Shown here one piece after another: positions 27,906 through 37,297 of a DNA stretch of 64,000 nucleotides. Location of the stretch: the NCBI GenBank assembly GCA_966250325.1, contig CBINGY010000001.1, positions 62,001-126,000 of the forward strand, in the 5' to 3' direction. The notes under the pieces were generated by a model. It made no database searches and was not told where the DNA came from. It saw nothing but the letters and a program-made list of their open reading frames with translations. Source of the stretch: Jiulongibacter sp966250325 (lineage in GTDB: Bacteria > Bacteroidota > Bacteroidia > Cytophagales > Spirosomataceae). The position numbers and the translations under genes are program-made. Position 1 is the first letter of the stretch; the number at the start of each line of letters is the position of its first letter.

Positions 27906-29321
27906 ATGGTCGTGCGAATTGCCTCTCTTCTTCTATTTATATTTCTGGCATCGAGTAGTTTTTCACAATCAACTACTGGCCCAAACATTATTGTGATTCT
28001 GGCTGACGATCTGGGCTATGGTGATCTGGGAGCATTCGGCTCAAAAGTGATAAAAACACCGCATCTTGACCAGATGAGTGAAGAGGGTTTACGACTTACC
28101 CGATTTTACAGCGGAAGCACGGTATGTGCACCTTCCCGGACTTCCCTCATGACCGGAAAACACACCGGACACTCCTATATTCGTGGGAATGGCGAAATTC
28201 CGCTCAGGGAAAAAGATGTCATTCTGCCTCAATTATTGAAACAGGAAGGATATCAGACAGCCATGTTCGGGAAGTGGGGCCTTGGCGATATAAACACGTC
28301 GGGAATGCCCCATTTGAAAGGCTGGGATACTTTTTATGGCTTTTTACATCATGTAGAAGCCCATTTTCAGTTTCCGGCGATAGTCTGGAAATCAACGCCG
28401 GAAGAGCCCCTGCCTCAGCGAATAGGTATCCCGGGGTTCAATGGTTTCGCCTGCGACTTCTTCATGAATGAAGCCTTTGAATGGCTCGATCATAGGGATA
28501 AATCCAAACCCTTCTTCACGTACCTTTCATTGCCTATTCCTCATGCCGAGCTGGTCTTACCAAAAAATTACATGAAGGATTATCTGAATGAAGACGGAGA
28601 CAGCAAGTTTCAGGAGACTCCCTACGATGGAAGTCATTATGGTGGCCAGCCACAGCCGAAAGCCGCTTATGCCTCGATGGTAAGCCGGCTGGATGACTAC
28701 GTGGGCCAGGTTTTTAAATACCTGAAAGAAAATAATCTCGACAAAAATACGCTCGTCTTATTTACTTCAGATAACGGAACTCATAAGGAAGGTGGGCGAA
28801 CCCTCGATGATGTAGCCATTATGCAAAGTAGCGGATTGAACAGAGGTATCAAACGTGACCTGTACGAAGGAGGGATCAAAGTGCCTACCCTGGTTTGGGG
28901 TGCTGGTATGCCTGCCAATGAGCAAAGAGATAACCCCGGAGCTTTCTGGGATCTTCTTCCTACTTTCCTGGAAATGGCCGGCTCAAAATACATGCAAAAT
29001 GAGTTTGACGGAGTTTCGCAATTAGCCTACTGGAAAAACAATACTAAAGTGCAGGAAAGGCCATTTTACTGGGAGTTTTTAGAAGGAGGTTTCTCACAGG
29101 CAGTTCTCTGGAAAAACAAAAAATACATTTTTTATCTGGATAAAAACGGAGAAAGCCGGGAAGAGCTTTTTGACCTCCAAACGGATCCTATGGAAACTGC
29201 AAATCTGGCGGCAAGCATGCCCGGGCTGTTGAATGAAATGCGTCGAATAAAGGAAGTCAGCCATAAACCAGCCGAGCATCCTGCTTTTCTCAGTCCCCTC
29301 GATACCGGGCAGAAACCTTAA
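27906..29321 (+). CDS. Sulfatase (formylglycine-dependent), exported
   Basis: This 471-residue enzyme is a type I sulfatase. A signal peptide ends near FSQ at residue 21. The metal site is IILADDLGYGD in form (NIIVILADDLGYGDLGAFG), and the modified residue is C74 in TVCAPSRTSLMTGKH, the C-x-P-S-R form converted to formylglycine by a maturase. GKWGLGD and FTSDNGTHKEGG are the other conserved segments. A maturase gene is not seen in the window. It follows the phosphatase in the same direction, adding sulfate removal to the locus. The natural substrate is unknown. Confidence 0.92.
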   Translation: MVVRIASLLLFIFLASSSFSQSTTGPNIIVILADDLGYGDLGAFGSKVIKTPHLDQMSEEGLRLTRFYSGSTVCAPSRTSLMTGKHTGHSYIRGNGEIPLREKDVILPQLLKQEGYQTAMFGKWGLGDINTSGMPHLKGWDTFYGFLHHVEAHFQFPAIVWKSTPEEPLPQRIGIPGFNGFACDFFMNEAFEWLDHRDKSKPFFTYLSLPIPHAELVLPKNYMKDYLNEDGDSKFQETPYDGSHYGGQPQPKAAYASMVSRLDDYVGQVFKYLKENNLDKNTLVLFTSDNGTHKEGGRTLDDVAIMQSSGLNRGIKRDLYEGGIKVPTLVWGAGMPANEQRDNPGAFWDLLPTFLEMAGSKYMQNEFDGVSQLAYWKNNTKVQERPFYWEFLEGGFSQAVLWKNKKYIFYLDKNGESREELFDLQTDPMETANLAASMPGLLNEMRRIKEVSHKPAEHPAFLSPLDTGQKP

Positions 29322-29353
29322 ATTACCATTCTTATAACCGTAATTCAATACCC

Positions 29354-30103
29354 ATGTTTACCTTAAAAGAAGTTGCCAAAACCATCGACCACTCCCTGTT
29401 ACATCCCACTCTCACCGATGAAGAGCTCATCGCGGGCTGCCAACTTGCTCTGGAATATGATGTAGCTGCTGTTTGTATCAAACCTTATTTTGTGAAACAA
29501 ACTGCCGAAATTCTGAAAGGCAGCGATGTACAGGTTTGCAGTGTGATCGGCTTCCCGCATGGTAACGGAACCATTCAGGCCAAAGTTTACGAAACCCGCC
29601 TTGCCTGTAAAGACGGAGCCACTGAAATAGATATGGTGGTGAATGTGGGAAAGGTACTGGGGGAAGACTGGCGATATGTCAAAAAGGAGATTGCGGCCAT
29701 CAATAAGGAGTGTCTCAAACACGGAGCTATACTCAAAGTAATTTTTGAGAACGATTTCCTGCCAAAAGATAAATACAAGATCAAGCTGTGCAAAATCTGC
29801 AGTATTGTGGGTGTAGCCTTTGTGAAAACCTCCACAGGGTATGGCTATGTAAAGCTTCCTTCGGGAGATTATAATTACAAAGGAGCCACAGAACATGACC
29901 TCATACTCATGAGAAAACACAGTGCCCCGGAAGTCCAAATCAAAGCTGCCGGGGGCGTACGTACTCTGGATGGCCTCTTAAGAATACGGGAACTTGGCTG
30001 TTCACGTATGGGGGCCTCAGCCACCGTTTCCATTATGGAGGAAGCAAAAAAACGACTGGGAATGGATTCCAAAAACGTAGAGAAACCTACCGCCGGGTAT
30101 TAA
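29354..30103 (+). CDS. deoC: Deoxyribose-phosphate aldolase
   Basis: This 249-residue class I aldolase cleaves 2-deoxyribose 5-phosphate to acetaldehyde and glyceraldehyde 3-phosphate. It has IDHSLLHPTLTDEEL, the VCSVIGFPHGNG strand, EIDMVVNVGKVLG (active-site aspartate), the Schiff-base lysine K158 in VAFVKTSTGYG, and KAAGGVRTLDG. No signal peptide, so it is cytoplasmic. It starts only 32 bases after the sulfatase stop in the same direction, which suggests co-transcription. Its presence hints that nucleosides or deoxyribose phosphates released outside are used as carbon, but it may simply be a housekeeping gene. Confidence 0.93.
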   Translation: MFTLKEVAKTIDHSLLHPTLTDEELIAGCQLALEYDVAAVCIKPYFVKQTAEILKGSDVQVCSVIGFPHGNGTIQAKVYETRLACKDGATEIDMVVNVGKVLGEDWRYVKKEIAAINKECLKHGAILKVIFENDFLPKDKYKIKLCKICSIVGVAFVKTSTGYGYVKLPSGDYNYKGATEHDLILMRKHSAPEVQIKAAGGVRTLDGLLRIRELGCSRMGASATVSIMEEAKKRLGMDSKNVEKPTAGY

Positions 30104-30117
30104 TTTTTTTCTGATAA

Positions 30118-31194
30118 TTATTTCACAATCAACCCAATGGCTTCGCCGGTTGGTTTACCGGTGTTCATTTTGGTTTTGAACAGCCGGGCAATCGTTTCAG
30201 CGATCTGGTTTTGATATAATTGGCTGTTGCTGTTCAGTTCTCCATTTGCAGGTGTATCCGGCCCTATGGCTGCTATCCAGATTTCTCCGCAATCGGGCAC
30301 TTTCTGACCATGGCTTGTCCACTGCGATTTATCTGCATCTCCGCGGCCATGATCTGTGGTGATGATCAGCGTGGTTTTGTCTTTGTATTTTTCGTTTGAC
30401 TGGCAATATTCCCAAAGTTTTGCCACGTAGCTGTCAATGGTTCGTCCGGCATAGAGATATTCGCGGTATTTACCTTCATGAGCAAATTCGTCGGTTTCGT
30501 CAAAAGCTACATAAAGAAAATCGGGTTGTTTGTTCTTCAGATAATCAAAGGCATGGTAAAAAGTCACGAAATCATGCCTCCCGCTGCCCAGACTTGGAAC
30601 CGTTTGTTCAAGATCATTTAACAAAGCTTCTGTTTCTGAACCGGTTTTGGTAGTTATAGAACCTGCCGTATTCACATAAATTCCATTCCTTTCGGCATTG
30701 ATTATAAACGGGAATACATCCCAGGTACTGAAAGCCGCAACCTTTCCTTTATGGGCATTCGTTGCATTGACCACTTCCAGCACAGAAACATTCTCATTGT
30801 TGATTTTATCATTGGAGCTCACCTTTTCATCCGGATATCCCGTGAGTATTTCGTTATACCCCGGATAAGAAAACCCATAGATGTTCTTCACATTTACTTT
30901 GCTTCCGAGATCACGGTTTCCGGCTATTACACCTTCTTCTTTAAACTTGCTCCAGAGAAAGGGCATCAGCATTTCACGCCTTACCAGTGGGTCTGTATTC
31001 CAGAATTCTTTCGCAGTTTTTTCAATTCCCTCTGTGTATTTTTTTTCAAATAACAACAAAGAATCTGCCCCTTTGAAAACCTCCTGCCAGCGAAAACCAT
31101 CTAAGGTGATCAGTAATACATTTTCGGTCTTCTGGCCCAAAGACGGCAAGGCAAACATTGCCAGCACCACAATAAAAACTGTTTTGATTTTCAT
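30118..31194 (-). CDS. Type I phosphodiesterase/alkaline phosphatase-superfamily protein, exported
   Basis: This protein of 358 residues (ATG at 31194; three codons more are open upstream) has a signal peptide MKIKTVFIVVLAMFALPSLG and the alkaline phosphatase superfamily fold. The metal-site start VLLITLDGFRWQEVFKGAD resembles nucleotide pyrophosphatase/phosphodiesterases, but no threonine follows the usual spacing for certain. YVAFDETDEFAHEGKYREYL and LIITTDHGRGD supply the other metal ligands. It converges on deoC with only 14 bases between the stops. It adds a fourth phosphatase/sulfatase-fold enzyme to the locus; substrate unknown. Confidence 0.85.
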   Translation of the reverse strand: MKIKTVFIVVLAMFALPSLGQKTENVLLITLDGFRWQEVFKGADSLLLFEKKYTEGIEKTAKEFWNTDPLVRREMLMPFLWSKFKEEGVIAGNRDLGSKVNVKNIYGFSYPGYNEILTGYPDEKVSSNDKINNENVSVLEVVNATNAHKGKVAAFSTWDVFPFIINAERNGIYVNTAGSITTKTGSETEALLNDLEQTVPSLGSGRHDFVTFYHAFDYLKNKQPDFLYVAFDETDEFAHEGKYREYLYAGRTIDSYVAKLWEYCQSNEKYKDKTTLIITTDHGRGDADKSQWTSHGQKVPDCGEIWIAAIGPDTPANGELNSNSQLYQNQIAETIARLFKTKMNTGKPTGEAIGLIVK

Positions 31195-31303
31195 ACAACA
31201 CACTCATTGAAGATGATTGCAAAACACGCCATAAAGCCGCAATTCCCTGCAAGGAGCGGAGTTAGCTTTGTGTTAAGTTAGCAAATGATGAATTTAAAAA
31301 AAA

Positions 31304-31331
31304 TTGACACATTTTGTAACCTTTACCTTTG
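31304..31331 (+). promoter_or_regulatory. Promoter of the ECF sigma gene
   Basis: TTG (31304-31306), 17 bases, then TACCTTTG (31324-31331) is an excellent match to the Bacteroidota consensus. It lies inside the longest open frame of the sigma gene, which shows that the true start codon is downstream (TTG 31363). Confidence 0.8.
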
Positions 31332-31362
31332 CCGAAAGTATAACAGTCTAAAAAAAACCGTC

Positions 31363-31905
31363 TTGGAGCTGATCAGCGATAACCACCTTATGACGCATGT
31401 GAAAAAAGGCGACCTGCAGAAAATGAATCTTCTGTTTCACCGCTATCACAAAAGATTGTATGGTTTTTTCTGGCACAATAATCTGGATCAGACCATTTGT
31501 GAGGATTTGGTACAAACGGTGTTTTACAGAATGATCAGATACCGGGAGAGCTTTGATGAAAGCCTTACGTTCAGAACCTGGATGTTTGCACTGGCAAAAA
31601 ATGCACTGGCCGACGAAGTAAAGAAAACCAAACACCGGGAACATGCCCATCAGGAAAGCAGCCGCGAGCTTTCTACAGCCGATACCGACAAGAATCTTCA
31701 AAAAACAGAAAGAAATGATTTACTCAAACTGGCCATGAACAAATTAACGGAAGATGCCCGCCAGATTTTACTCTGGGCCAGATTTGAAGAATTGAGCTAT
31801 AAGGAAATAGCGGGTCTGCTTCATATCAGTGAAGCGAATGTGAAGGTGCGGGTACACCGGGCCATGAAAGAATTAAAAGAGATTTATCTGAAACTCGACA
31901 ACTAG
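31363..31905 (+). CDS. ECF-type RNA polymerase sigma factor (module 1)
   Basis: This sigma factor of 180 residues most likely starts at TTG 31363, because the promoter at 31304-31331 lies upstream of it and homologues begin with the ELISDNHLMTHVKKGDL-like phrase. Region 2 spans LLFHRYHKRLYGFFW to FRTWMFALAKNALADEVKK; region 4 spans LTEDARQILLWARFEELSYK and IAGLLHISEANVKVRVHRA, the DNA-reading helix-turn-helix. The stop is one base before the ATG of the HEAT-repeat protein, so they are coupled. An unused in-frame start at 31285 would add 26 residues with no family support. Confidence 0.88.
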   Translation: MELISDNHLMTHVKKGDLQKMNLLFHRYHKRLYGFFWHNNLDQTICEDLVQTVFYRMIRYRESFDESLTFRTWMFALAKNALADEVKKTKHREHAHQESSRELSTADTDKNLQKTERNDLLKLAMNKLTEDARQILLWARFEELSYKEIAGLLHISEANVKVRVHRAMKELKEIYLKLDN

Positions 31906-31906
31906 T

Positions 31907-32668
31907 ATGGAAAGAGAATTTGAAGCGTATCTAAGTGGAGAACTGAATGGAGAGAACCGCAGAAAGCTGGAGGAAGAGCTGTCAAAATCTCCTGAAATGA
32001 AACAGGAGTTTGAGCTTTTCAAAATGCTGTGGAATGACATTTCTGACCTGCCTTTGCCCGAACCGGGTATTGAAGTTACGAATCGGTTTGAAAAAATGCT
32101 CCTTGATGAGATTAAAGCAGAGCAAAGAAAGAAGGCCTGGCAGACCTGGTTACCGAAACTGGGCATTGCTGCAGCTTTACTACTTGTAGGGGGCTTTCTT
32201 GGTAAAACCTGGCAGAGAAATTCAGATTCATCGGGGACTGAGGTCGAAAAACTGACTCATGAAGTGAAAGAGCTTCGGGAAATGATGATGCTTCAAATGA
32301 TCAAAGACCCAATGGCTACCGAGCGGTTAAAGGCGGTTTCACTCTCGGCTGAGTTACCTGAAGTAAATAAAACGGTTATTGAAGCTTTGTTTACCACCTT
32401 GAATTACGACGATAATGACAATGTACGTCTGGTTACCCTGGAAACCCTCGCTCAGTGGGCAGACCGTCCGCTGGTTCGTGAAGGCCTCATTAAGAGTATG
32501 GCCCATCAGGAGTCGCCCATTGTACAACTCAGTATGGCAGAATTAATGATTCAGCTACAGGAGAAGCGTGCTCTGCAGCCTATTCGTGACCTATTGAAAA
32601 ATCCCGGCCTGAACCCGGCCGTGAAACAGGAACTTGAGAAAACCGCACAACAACTCAAGGTTATATAA
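31907..32668 (+). CDS. Membrane-anchored HEAT-repeat protein, probable anti-sigma factor
   Basis: This 253-residue protein follows the sigma gene by one base. The N-terminal 80 residues (MEREFEAYLSGELNGENRRK) resemble the short helical sigma-binding part of Bacteroidota anti-sigma factors. One transmembrane helix (LGIAAALLLVGGFLG) lies near residues 86-100, then a possible coiled coil, then helical repeats with HEAT character (TVIEALFTTLNYDDNDNVRL, IVQLSMAELMIQLQ) outside the membrane. No zinc-binding motif is seen. The topology suits an anti-sigma factor whose periplasmic HEAT domain senses a partner. Function as anti-sigma is inferred from position. Confidence 0.75.
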   Translation: MEREFEAYLSGELNGENRRKLEEELSKSPEMKQEFELFKMLWNDISDLPLPEPGIEVTNRFEKMLLDEIKAEQRKKAWQTWLPKLGIAAALLLVGGFLGKTWQRNSDSSGTEVEKLTHEVKELREMMMLQMIKDPMATERLKAVSLSAELPEVNKTVIEALFTTLNYDDNDNVRLVTLETLAQWADRPLVREGLIKSMAHQESPIVQLSMAELMIQLQEKRALQPIRDLLKNPGLNPAVKQELEKTAQQLKVI

Positions 32669-32691
32669 ATCACTTAAACCAATTACAAATT

Positions 32692-33555
32692 ATGAAAAAG
32701 CTATGTTTTACATTGCTCCTGCCAGTGCTATGGTCATGCCTCAGCGGATCGGCTCAGGAGCCCACCTTTGAAGAACACCTCTCCAAAACCTTTTCGGGTG
32801 AAGGTTTGCATGCCGTAGGGGTGTACAATATGAACGGCAGCATACATGCTGAAGGCTACAATGGTGCCGATATCCGAATGGAAATTGAGAAAAAAATCAC
32901 AAGTGAAAGTACCAATGGTTTAGAACAAGGAAAAACCGAATTCAAACTGAATTTTGAGACCATCGAAGGCAAACTCAATGTATTTATTGAAGAACCATGG
33001 AATACTGCCCCACGGTCCATTCGTCCCGAGAATTCGTATTACAAAAACCGGAAAGAGCCGCCTTACCAGGTCCATCTTCAATTTACGCTCAAAGTACCCA
33101 ATCATCTTATTCTTGACCTTGCCACTGTTAACAAGGGTGACGTAATGATTAAAAATTTCAGCGGAGAAGTCTCAGCGGGAAATGTAAACGGAGGGATCTC
33201 AATTACAGATGCATCAGAGGTTAAAAAGGCAGTAACTGTTAATGGCCCGATTACCATTGATTTTGTAAAGAACCCTTCTATACAGAGTGAAATTAAAACC
33301 ATTAACGGTAAAATCTCTCTGAGCTACCCGCCAGATCTTTCAGGTGAGTTTTCCATGAAAACTTTAAACGGAGAATACTTTACCAATTTTGATTACACGC
33401 CATCCACAGAAGGGGTAAGTCAAAAGTTTCAGGAAAAGAATGGCGTCAAACAATACAAAATAAGTCAGAAAACGCTCATCAGAATTGGTGACGGCGGCGT
33501 GCGGCACAGCACAGAAACACTGAACGGAAACATTTACATCAAGAAAAATATTTAA
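32692..33555 (+). CDS. Exported DUF4097 protein, first copy
   Basis: This 287-residue protein has a signal peptide (cleavage after GSAQ near residue 22) and a DUF4097-type right-handed repeat structure. The hallmark is the recurring asparagine-glycine turn: MNGSIHAEGY, NGGISITDA, INGKISLSYP, LNGEYFTNFDY and LNGNIYIKK. Such proteins are widespread beside ECF sigma/anti-sigma pairs and are often annotated as adhesins; no adhesion has been shown. It follows the anti-sigma gene by 23 bases and precedes a related gene by 2 bases, making a four-gene operon. It is a likely output or a sensor partner of module 1. Confidence 0.8.
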   Translation: MKKLCFTLLLPVLWSCLSGSAQEPTFEEHLSKTFSGEGLHAVGVYNMNGSIHAEGYNGADIRMEIEKKITSESTNGLEQGKTEFKLNFETIEGKLNVFIEEPWNTAPRSIRPENSYYKNRKEPPYQVHLQFTLKVPNHLILDLATVNKGDVMIKNFSGEVSAGNVNGGISITDASEVKKAVTVNGPITIDFVKNPSIQSEIKTINGKISLSYPPDLSGEFSMKTLNGEYFTNFDYTPSTEGVSQKFQEKNGVKQYKISQKTLIRIGDGGVRHSTETLNGNIYIKKNI

Positions 33556-33557
33556 TC

Positions 33558-34355
33558 ATGAAAAAAATAGCAGTAATGGCCGGATTGATCTTAGCGGCCT
33601 CATTCGGCAAAGCACAGGAAGCACTTACGATTTCCTTATCAGATCCTTCAAAACCGGCAAATATTTCCTTATCCCTTGTTAATGGCTCTATTGAGGTAAG
33701 CAGCCACGGCGGTAAAGAGGTACTCATCTCAGTACCCGATGACAGCAAACCCACGGCCTATAAACCTGTGAAACGTGAAGATGGTCTGACACGCATAAAC
33801 ACCAATCGTGGTTTTGATTTGCAGGCCGTGGAAGAGAATAATAATGTGCGAATTACCTCTTCTTCTCCTCATCAGAAAATAACCGTCAAGATTCTGGTAC
33901 CGATTAATACAAACCTGAAAATAAGTACTGTGAATAACGGCACACTGAAAGTAGAGAAAGTGAGCGGCTCCATAGAAGCCAAAAACGTGAACGGAAGCAT
34001 CTATATGAATGATATTAACGGTACGGTATCTGCCAATACAATAAACGGAAACGTTCAGGTCAATTTCACCCGCATTGATAAGAATCCGATGGCCTTTACC
34101 ACGCTGAATGGAAACGTTGAACTGGGCCTTCCGGCCTCGGCCGCTGTGCAATTCAAAATGAAGAGCGATCGCGGTGATATTTATTCAGACTTTGACATAA
34201 AACTGGAAGCCAGCACCAGCAAAGCAAGCATAACCACCGAAGATGGTATGAAGAAAATCAGTAAAGATGGCTATACTGTGGGCAGTATAAATGGAGGTGG
34301 GCCCGAGTTTTTCCTGAAAAACATGAACGGGGATCTCATTATCCGCAAAAAATAA
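33558..34355 (+). CDS. Exported DUF4097 protein, second copy
   Basis: This 265-residue protein is a diverged paralogue of the preceding gene, with the same NG turns (VNGSIEVSSHGG, VNNGTLKVEKVSGS, VNGSIYMNDINGTVSANTI in part, LNGNVELGLP, MNGDLIIRK). A signal peptide (MKKIAVMAGLILAASFGKAQ) precedes it. The C-terminal phrase SDRGDIYSDFDIKLE is equivalent to LNGEYFTNFDY of the first copy, so the two arose by duplication. The gene begins 2 bases after the first copy stops, so they are translated together. A stem-loop follows the stop. Confidence 0.8.
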   Translation: MKKIAVMAGLILAASFGKAQEALTISLSDPSKPANISLSLVNGSIEVSSHGGKEVLISVPDDSKPTAYKPVKREDGLTRINTNRGFDLQAVEENNNVRITSSSPHQKITVKILVPINTNLKISTVNNGTLKVEKVSGSIEAKNVNGSIYMNDINGTVSANTINGNVQVNFTRIDKNPMAFTTLNGNVELGLPASAAVQFKMKSDRGDIYSDFDIKLEASTSKASITTEDGMKKISKDGYTVGSINGGGPEFFLKNMNGDLIIRKK

Positions 34356-34359
34356 ACCT

Positions 34360-34391
34360 GTGCTCTCTGGCAACATTCGGCCAGAGAGCAC
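34360..34391 (+). terminator. Hairpin after the DUF4097 genes
   Basis: GTGCTCTCTGG (34360-34370) pairs perfectly with CCAGAGAGCAC (34381-34391), plus a C-G pair at the loop. A pure T run does not follow, only a T-rich stretch, so termination is probable but not certain. Confidence 0.55.
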
Positions 34392-34480
34392 GTCTGCTTT
34401 CTTAAATTTTACTAAATCTTTGAAAGAGAAGAAGTAAGAAGAAATCTACCCCCTATTTTCGTCAAAGCTATTACTCATAA

Positions 34481-36934
34481 ATGAAAAAACTAGTGCTAAT
34501 CTGCCTTGTGTGGCCCTGTGCCCTGTGGGCTCAATCTGACCTAAAACCTGAGCATAAAGTGCTGCAGGCACGCCGTACCACCCAGAAAGTGGTGATAGAT
34601 GGCAAACTGGATGAAATGGCCTGGCAAGATGCCGCCGTAGCCGATGACTTCTCCGAATTCAGACCTGTCATTGGTCGTAAATGGCCAGAAAGCATCCGTA
34701 CCATTACTTTTCTCATGTATGATGATACCGGTATCTATTTCGGAGGGCATTGTTTTGAAAGTACCCCTGATAGCATCGCCCGTGAACTGGCCGGGCGGGA
34801 TGGTTTCGGTGCCAATGACTATATCGGAATCGTGCTGGATACCTACCAGGACAAGCTTAATGGATTCGAGTATTTCGTAACCCCGTTGAACGAACAGTGG
34901 GATGCCAAAACTTCCGTAAACGGAGAAGATTTCAGCTGGAACGCCGTTTGGGAATCCGGAGCTAAAATACATGATAAAGGCTGGGATTTTGAGATGTTTA
35001 TTCCTTATGCCGCCATTCGTTTTGCCAAACAGGATATTCAAAGCTGGGGCTTGCAGATCACCCGACGAAGACGCAAAACCGAGCAACAAAACTGCTGGAA
35101 CTTCTTTAATCCAAATGTGAACGGATTTCTTACCCAGGAGGGCACCTGGCAGGGTTTGGAAAATATAAAGCCTCCGTTTCGTTTGCAGCTTTATCCCTAT
35201 CTGTCATTTTACGAAAATCATTACCCGTCTAATGAAGCGGGAAAATCAAACTGGAGTAAGCAGTTTGCCGGTGGTCTTGATCTTAAAATGGGCCTGAACC
35301 AGGCATTTACGCTTGATGCCACCCTGGTGCCAGACTTTGGCCAGGTACAAAGTGATAACCGGGTTTTAAACCTCAGCCCCTTCGAAGTAAAATTTAATGA
35401 ATACCGTTCCTTTTTTACCGAAGGTACCGAGCTATTTAGTAAAGGGGATTTGTTTTATTCCCGCAGAATTGGCGGAAATACCCTACACGGTTACAGAGCA
35501 ACCGAAAATCTGAAGGAATCAGAGAAGGTGATCAATAATCCCGCAGAGTCAAAACTAATAAATGCGTCAAAGATTTCGGGCAGATCTCAGAAAGGTCTTG
35601 GCATAGGGTTTCTCAATGCTGTAACCAAACGCACTACAGCCGTAATCCAGGATGAAATTACCCGTGAAACCAGAGAGGTAGAAACCGATCCGCTTACGAA
35701 CTACAACATTCTGGTGCTGGATCAAAACCTGAAACATAACTCCAGCATAAGTTTTATCAATACATCGGTAGTACGGAATAGTGCGGACTATAATGCGAAT
35801 GTAAGTCAGTTTATGACCAGCCTTTTTGACAAAAAAAATACCTACAATTTTACTGCTGCACTGGGAATGAGCAGACTGAATTATAAACGGGAAGATGAAA
35901 CTGATAAAAATGGCTACAAATACAATGTGGGAGTTAGCAAAAACAGCGGGTCATTCACATGGGGACTAAATCAGGAGCGGGTGGATACAAAATTCAACAG
36001 TAATGATCTCGGCTATTTTACAAATAACAATTACCTGAACCATGAACTTTATGTGGGCTACAGAATTCAGGAGCCCAAAGCCTTTTACAATAAAATATTT
36101 CTAAATGGCGGCCTCTGGACCAGCCATCTGGCTAAGAAGTTTGAAGGTATTAACAAGACCTACCAAAACATGGGCTATCGGTTTAACTTCAATATGCAGT
36201 TAAAAGCCCTTCACTGGATGGGTCTTTTTACAAACTATAGGCCTAAACAAAATGATTTCTACGAACCCCGTGTAAGTGGTTTGTATTTTGAACGGGGTAA
36301 CCGGTATATGATAGGTACCTGGATGGAATCTAATTCTGCCAAAAAGTACTCCTGGTACTACGAAATTTATCAGAACTGGTTCTTTGATTTCTACGAGGCC
36401 CGCTCCTCAGGTTTTATTCTTAACCAGAATTATCGCTTTAATACCAGATTTTCGCTATCGCTGGGAGTGGATTTAACCCATTCTCCCAAAGAAGTGGGTT
36501 ATGTAGGCATGCAAAGCGATCTTCCGGTTTTTGCTCTAAGAAAAGTTCAGACCTTCAATAATACCATAAATACAAAATACAATTTCAGTCCGAAAAGCTG
36601 GCTGACTATGCGAGTGCGGCACTACAGCTCCGAAGTAGAGCCACTGAAACTGTATGAATTACAACAGAACGGTTTGTTAAACCCAAGAGATGGAGACAGG
36701 CAAAGTTTTGACTATAACATCAATTTCTTTAACGTAGATATGGTATACACCTGGCAGTTTGCCCCTGGTAGTTTCCTGAATGTGGTTTGGAAAAACGCTA
36801 CCTTCAAAGAAATGGATCTGACACGGTTCAAATATTTTGACAATCTGAACCAAACTTTAAACAGTAGTCAAAATAATAATCTCTCTGTGAAAGTGATTTA
36901 TTTCTTTGACTACGCGAATTTAATCAGGTCATAA
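34481..36934 (+). CDS. DUF5916-family outer-membrane protein with CBM9-like N-terminus, copy 1
   Basis: This 817-residue exported protein has a signal peptide and an N-terminal CBM9-like sugar-binding module opening with KVVIDGKLDEMAWQDA. The phrase AFTLDATLVPDFGQVQSDN marks the DUF5916 domain, which forms a beta barrel with alternating aromatic strands to the C-terminus. The biological role of the family is unknown; an outer-membrane location is probable. It lies 125 bases after the DUF4097 operon, past a hairpin, and may have its own promoter (TATTTTCG at 34454). A second relative is at 59870-62101. Confidence 0.85.
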   Translation: MKKLVLICLVWPCALWAQSDLKPEHKVLQARRTTQKVVIDGKLDEMAWQDAAVADDFSEFRPVIGRKWPESIRTITFLMYDDTGIYFGGHCFESTPDSIARELAGRDGFGANDYIGIVLDTYQDKLNGFEYFVTPLNEQWDAKTSVNGEDFSWNAVWESGAKIHDKGWDFEMFIPYAAIRFAKQDIQSWGLQITRRRRKTEQQNCWNFFNPNVNGFLTQEGTWQGLENIKPPFRLQLYPYLSFYENHYPSNEAGKSNWSKQFAGGLDLKMGLNQAFTLDATLVPDFGQVQSDNRVLNLSPFEVKFNEYRSFFTEGTELFSKGDLFYSRRIGGNTLHGYRATENLKESEKVINNPAESKLINASKISGRSQKGLGIGFLNAVTKRTTAVIQDEITRETREVETDPLTNYNILVLDQNLKHNSSISFINTSVVRNSADYNANVSQFMTSLFDKKNTYNFTAALGMSRLNYKREDETDKNGYKYNVGVSKNSGSFTWGLNQERVDTKFNSNDLGYFTNNNYLNHELYVGYRIQEPKAFYNKIFLNGGLWTSHLAKKFEGINKTYQNMGYRFNFNMQLKALHWMGLFTNYRPKQNDFYEPRVSGLYFERGNRYMIGTWMESNSAKKYSWYYEIYQNWFFDFYEARSSGFILNQNYRFNTRFSLSLGVDLTHSPKEVGYVGMQSDLPVFALRKVQTFNNTINTKYNFSPKSWLTMRVRHYSSEVEPLKLYELQQNGLLNPRDGDRQSFDYNINFFNVDMVYTWQFAPGSFLNVVWKNATFKEMDLTRFKYFDNLNQTLNSSQNNNLSVKVIYFFDYANLIRS

Positions 36935-37297
36935 ATCAGGTAGTTTGAACTCCGGGTTATAGATAATACCCAACACATTTCCCCAGGGATCTTTCACTGT
37001 TCCCACCATAATTTCACCTCCCACGTTAACCGGATTTTCGTGGGAGGTAGCCCCGAGGTTTAGCATACGCTCGTACTCCTCATGGATATCTTTTACACCC
37101 CAGTAAACCAAAATATTATCCGACTTTGACTCTGCAGAGCCATCATCGGGTAGAAGACCCAGTTCATACCCCTCTATGTCAAAACCGATATAAAAAGGTT
37201 CATCAAAATACGGATTGACCCGAAAAACGGAAGTATACCAGGCTTTTGCCGCCTTTAAATCATTCACCTTGTAGATAGCCGTACGTAATCCCTGCAT
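36929..37297 (-). CDS. VOC/glyoxalase-fold protein
   Basis: This 122-residue protein has one vicinal-oxygen-chelate module of the beta-alpha-beta-beta-beta type: LRTAIYKVNDLKAAKAWYTS, then PFYIGFDIEGYELGLLPDDG, and the C-terminal half with VGTVKDPWGNVLGIIYNP, the metal-ligand-bearing strand. Such proteins include glyoxalases, dioxygenases and antibiotic-binding proteins; the substrate is unknown. It points leftward, and its 3' end overlaps the DUF5916 gene by 6 bases tail to tail. There is no other partner. Confidence 0.85.
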   Translation of the reverse strand: MQGLRTAIYKVNDLKAAKAWYTSVFRVNPYFDEPFYIGFDIEGYELGLLPDDGSAESKSDNILVYWGVKDIHEEYERMLNLGATSHENPVNVGGEIMVGTVKDPWGNVLGIIYNPEFKLPDL

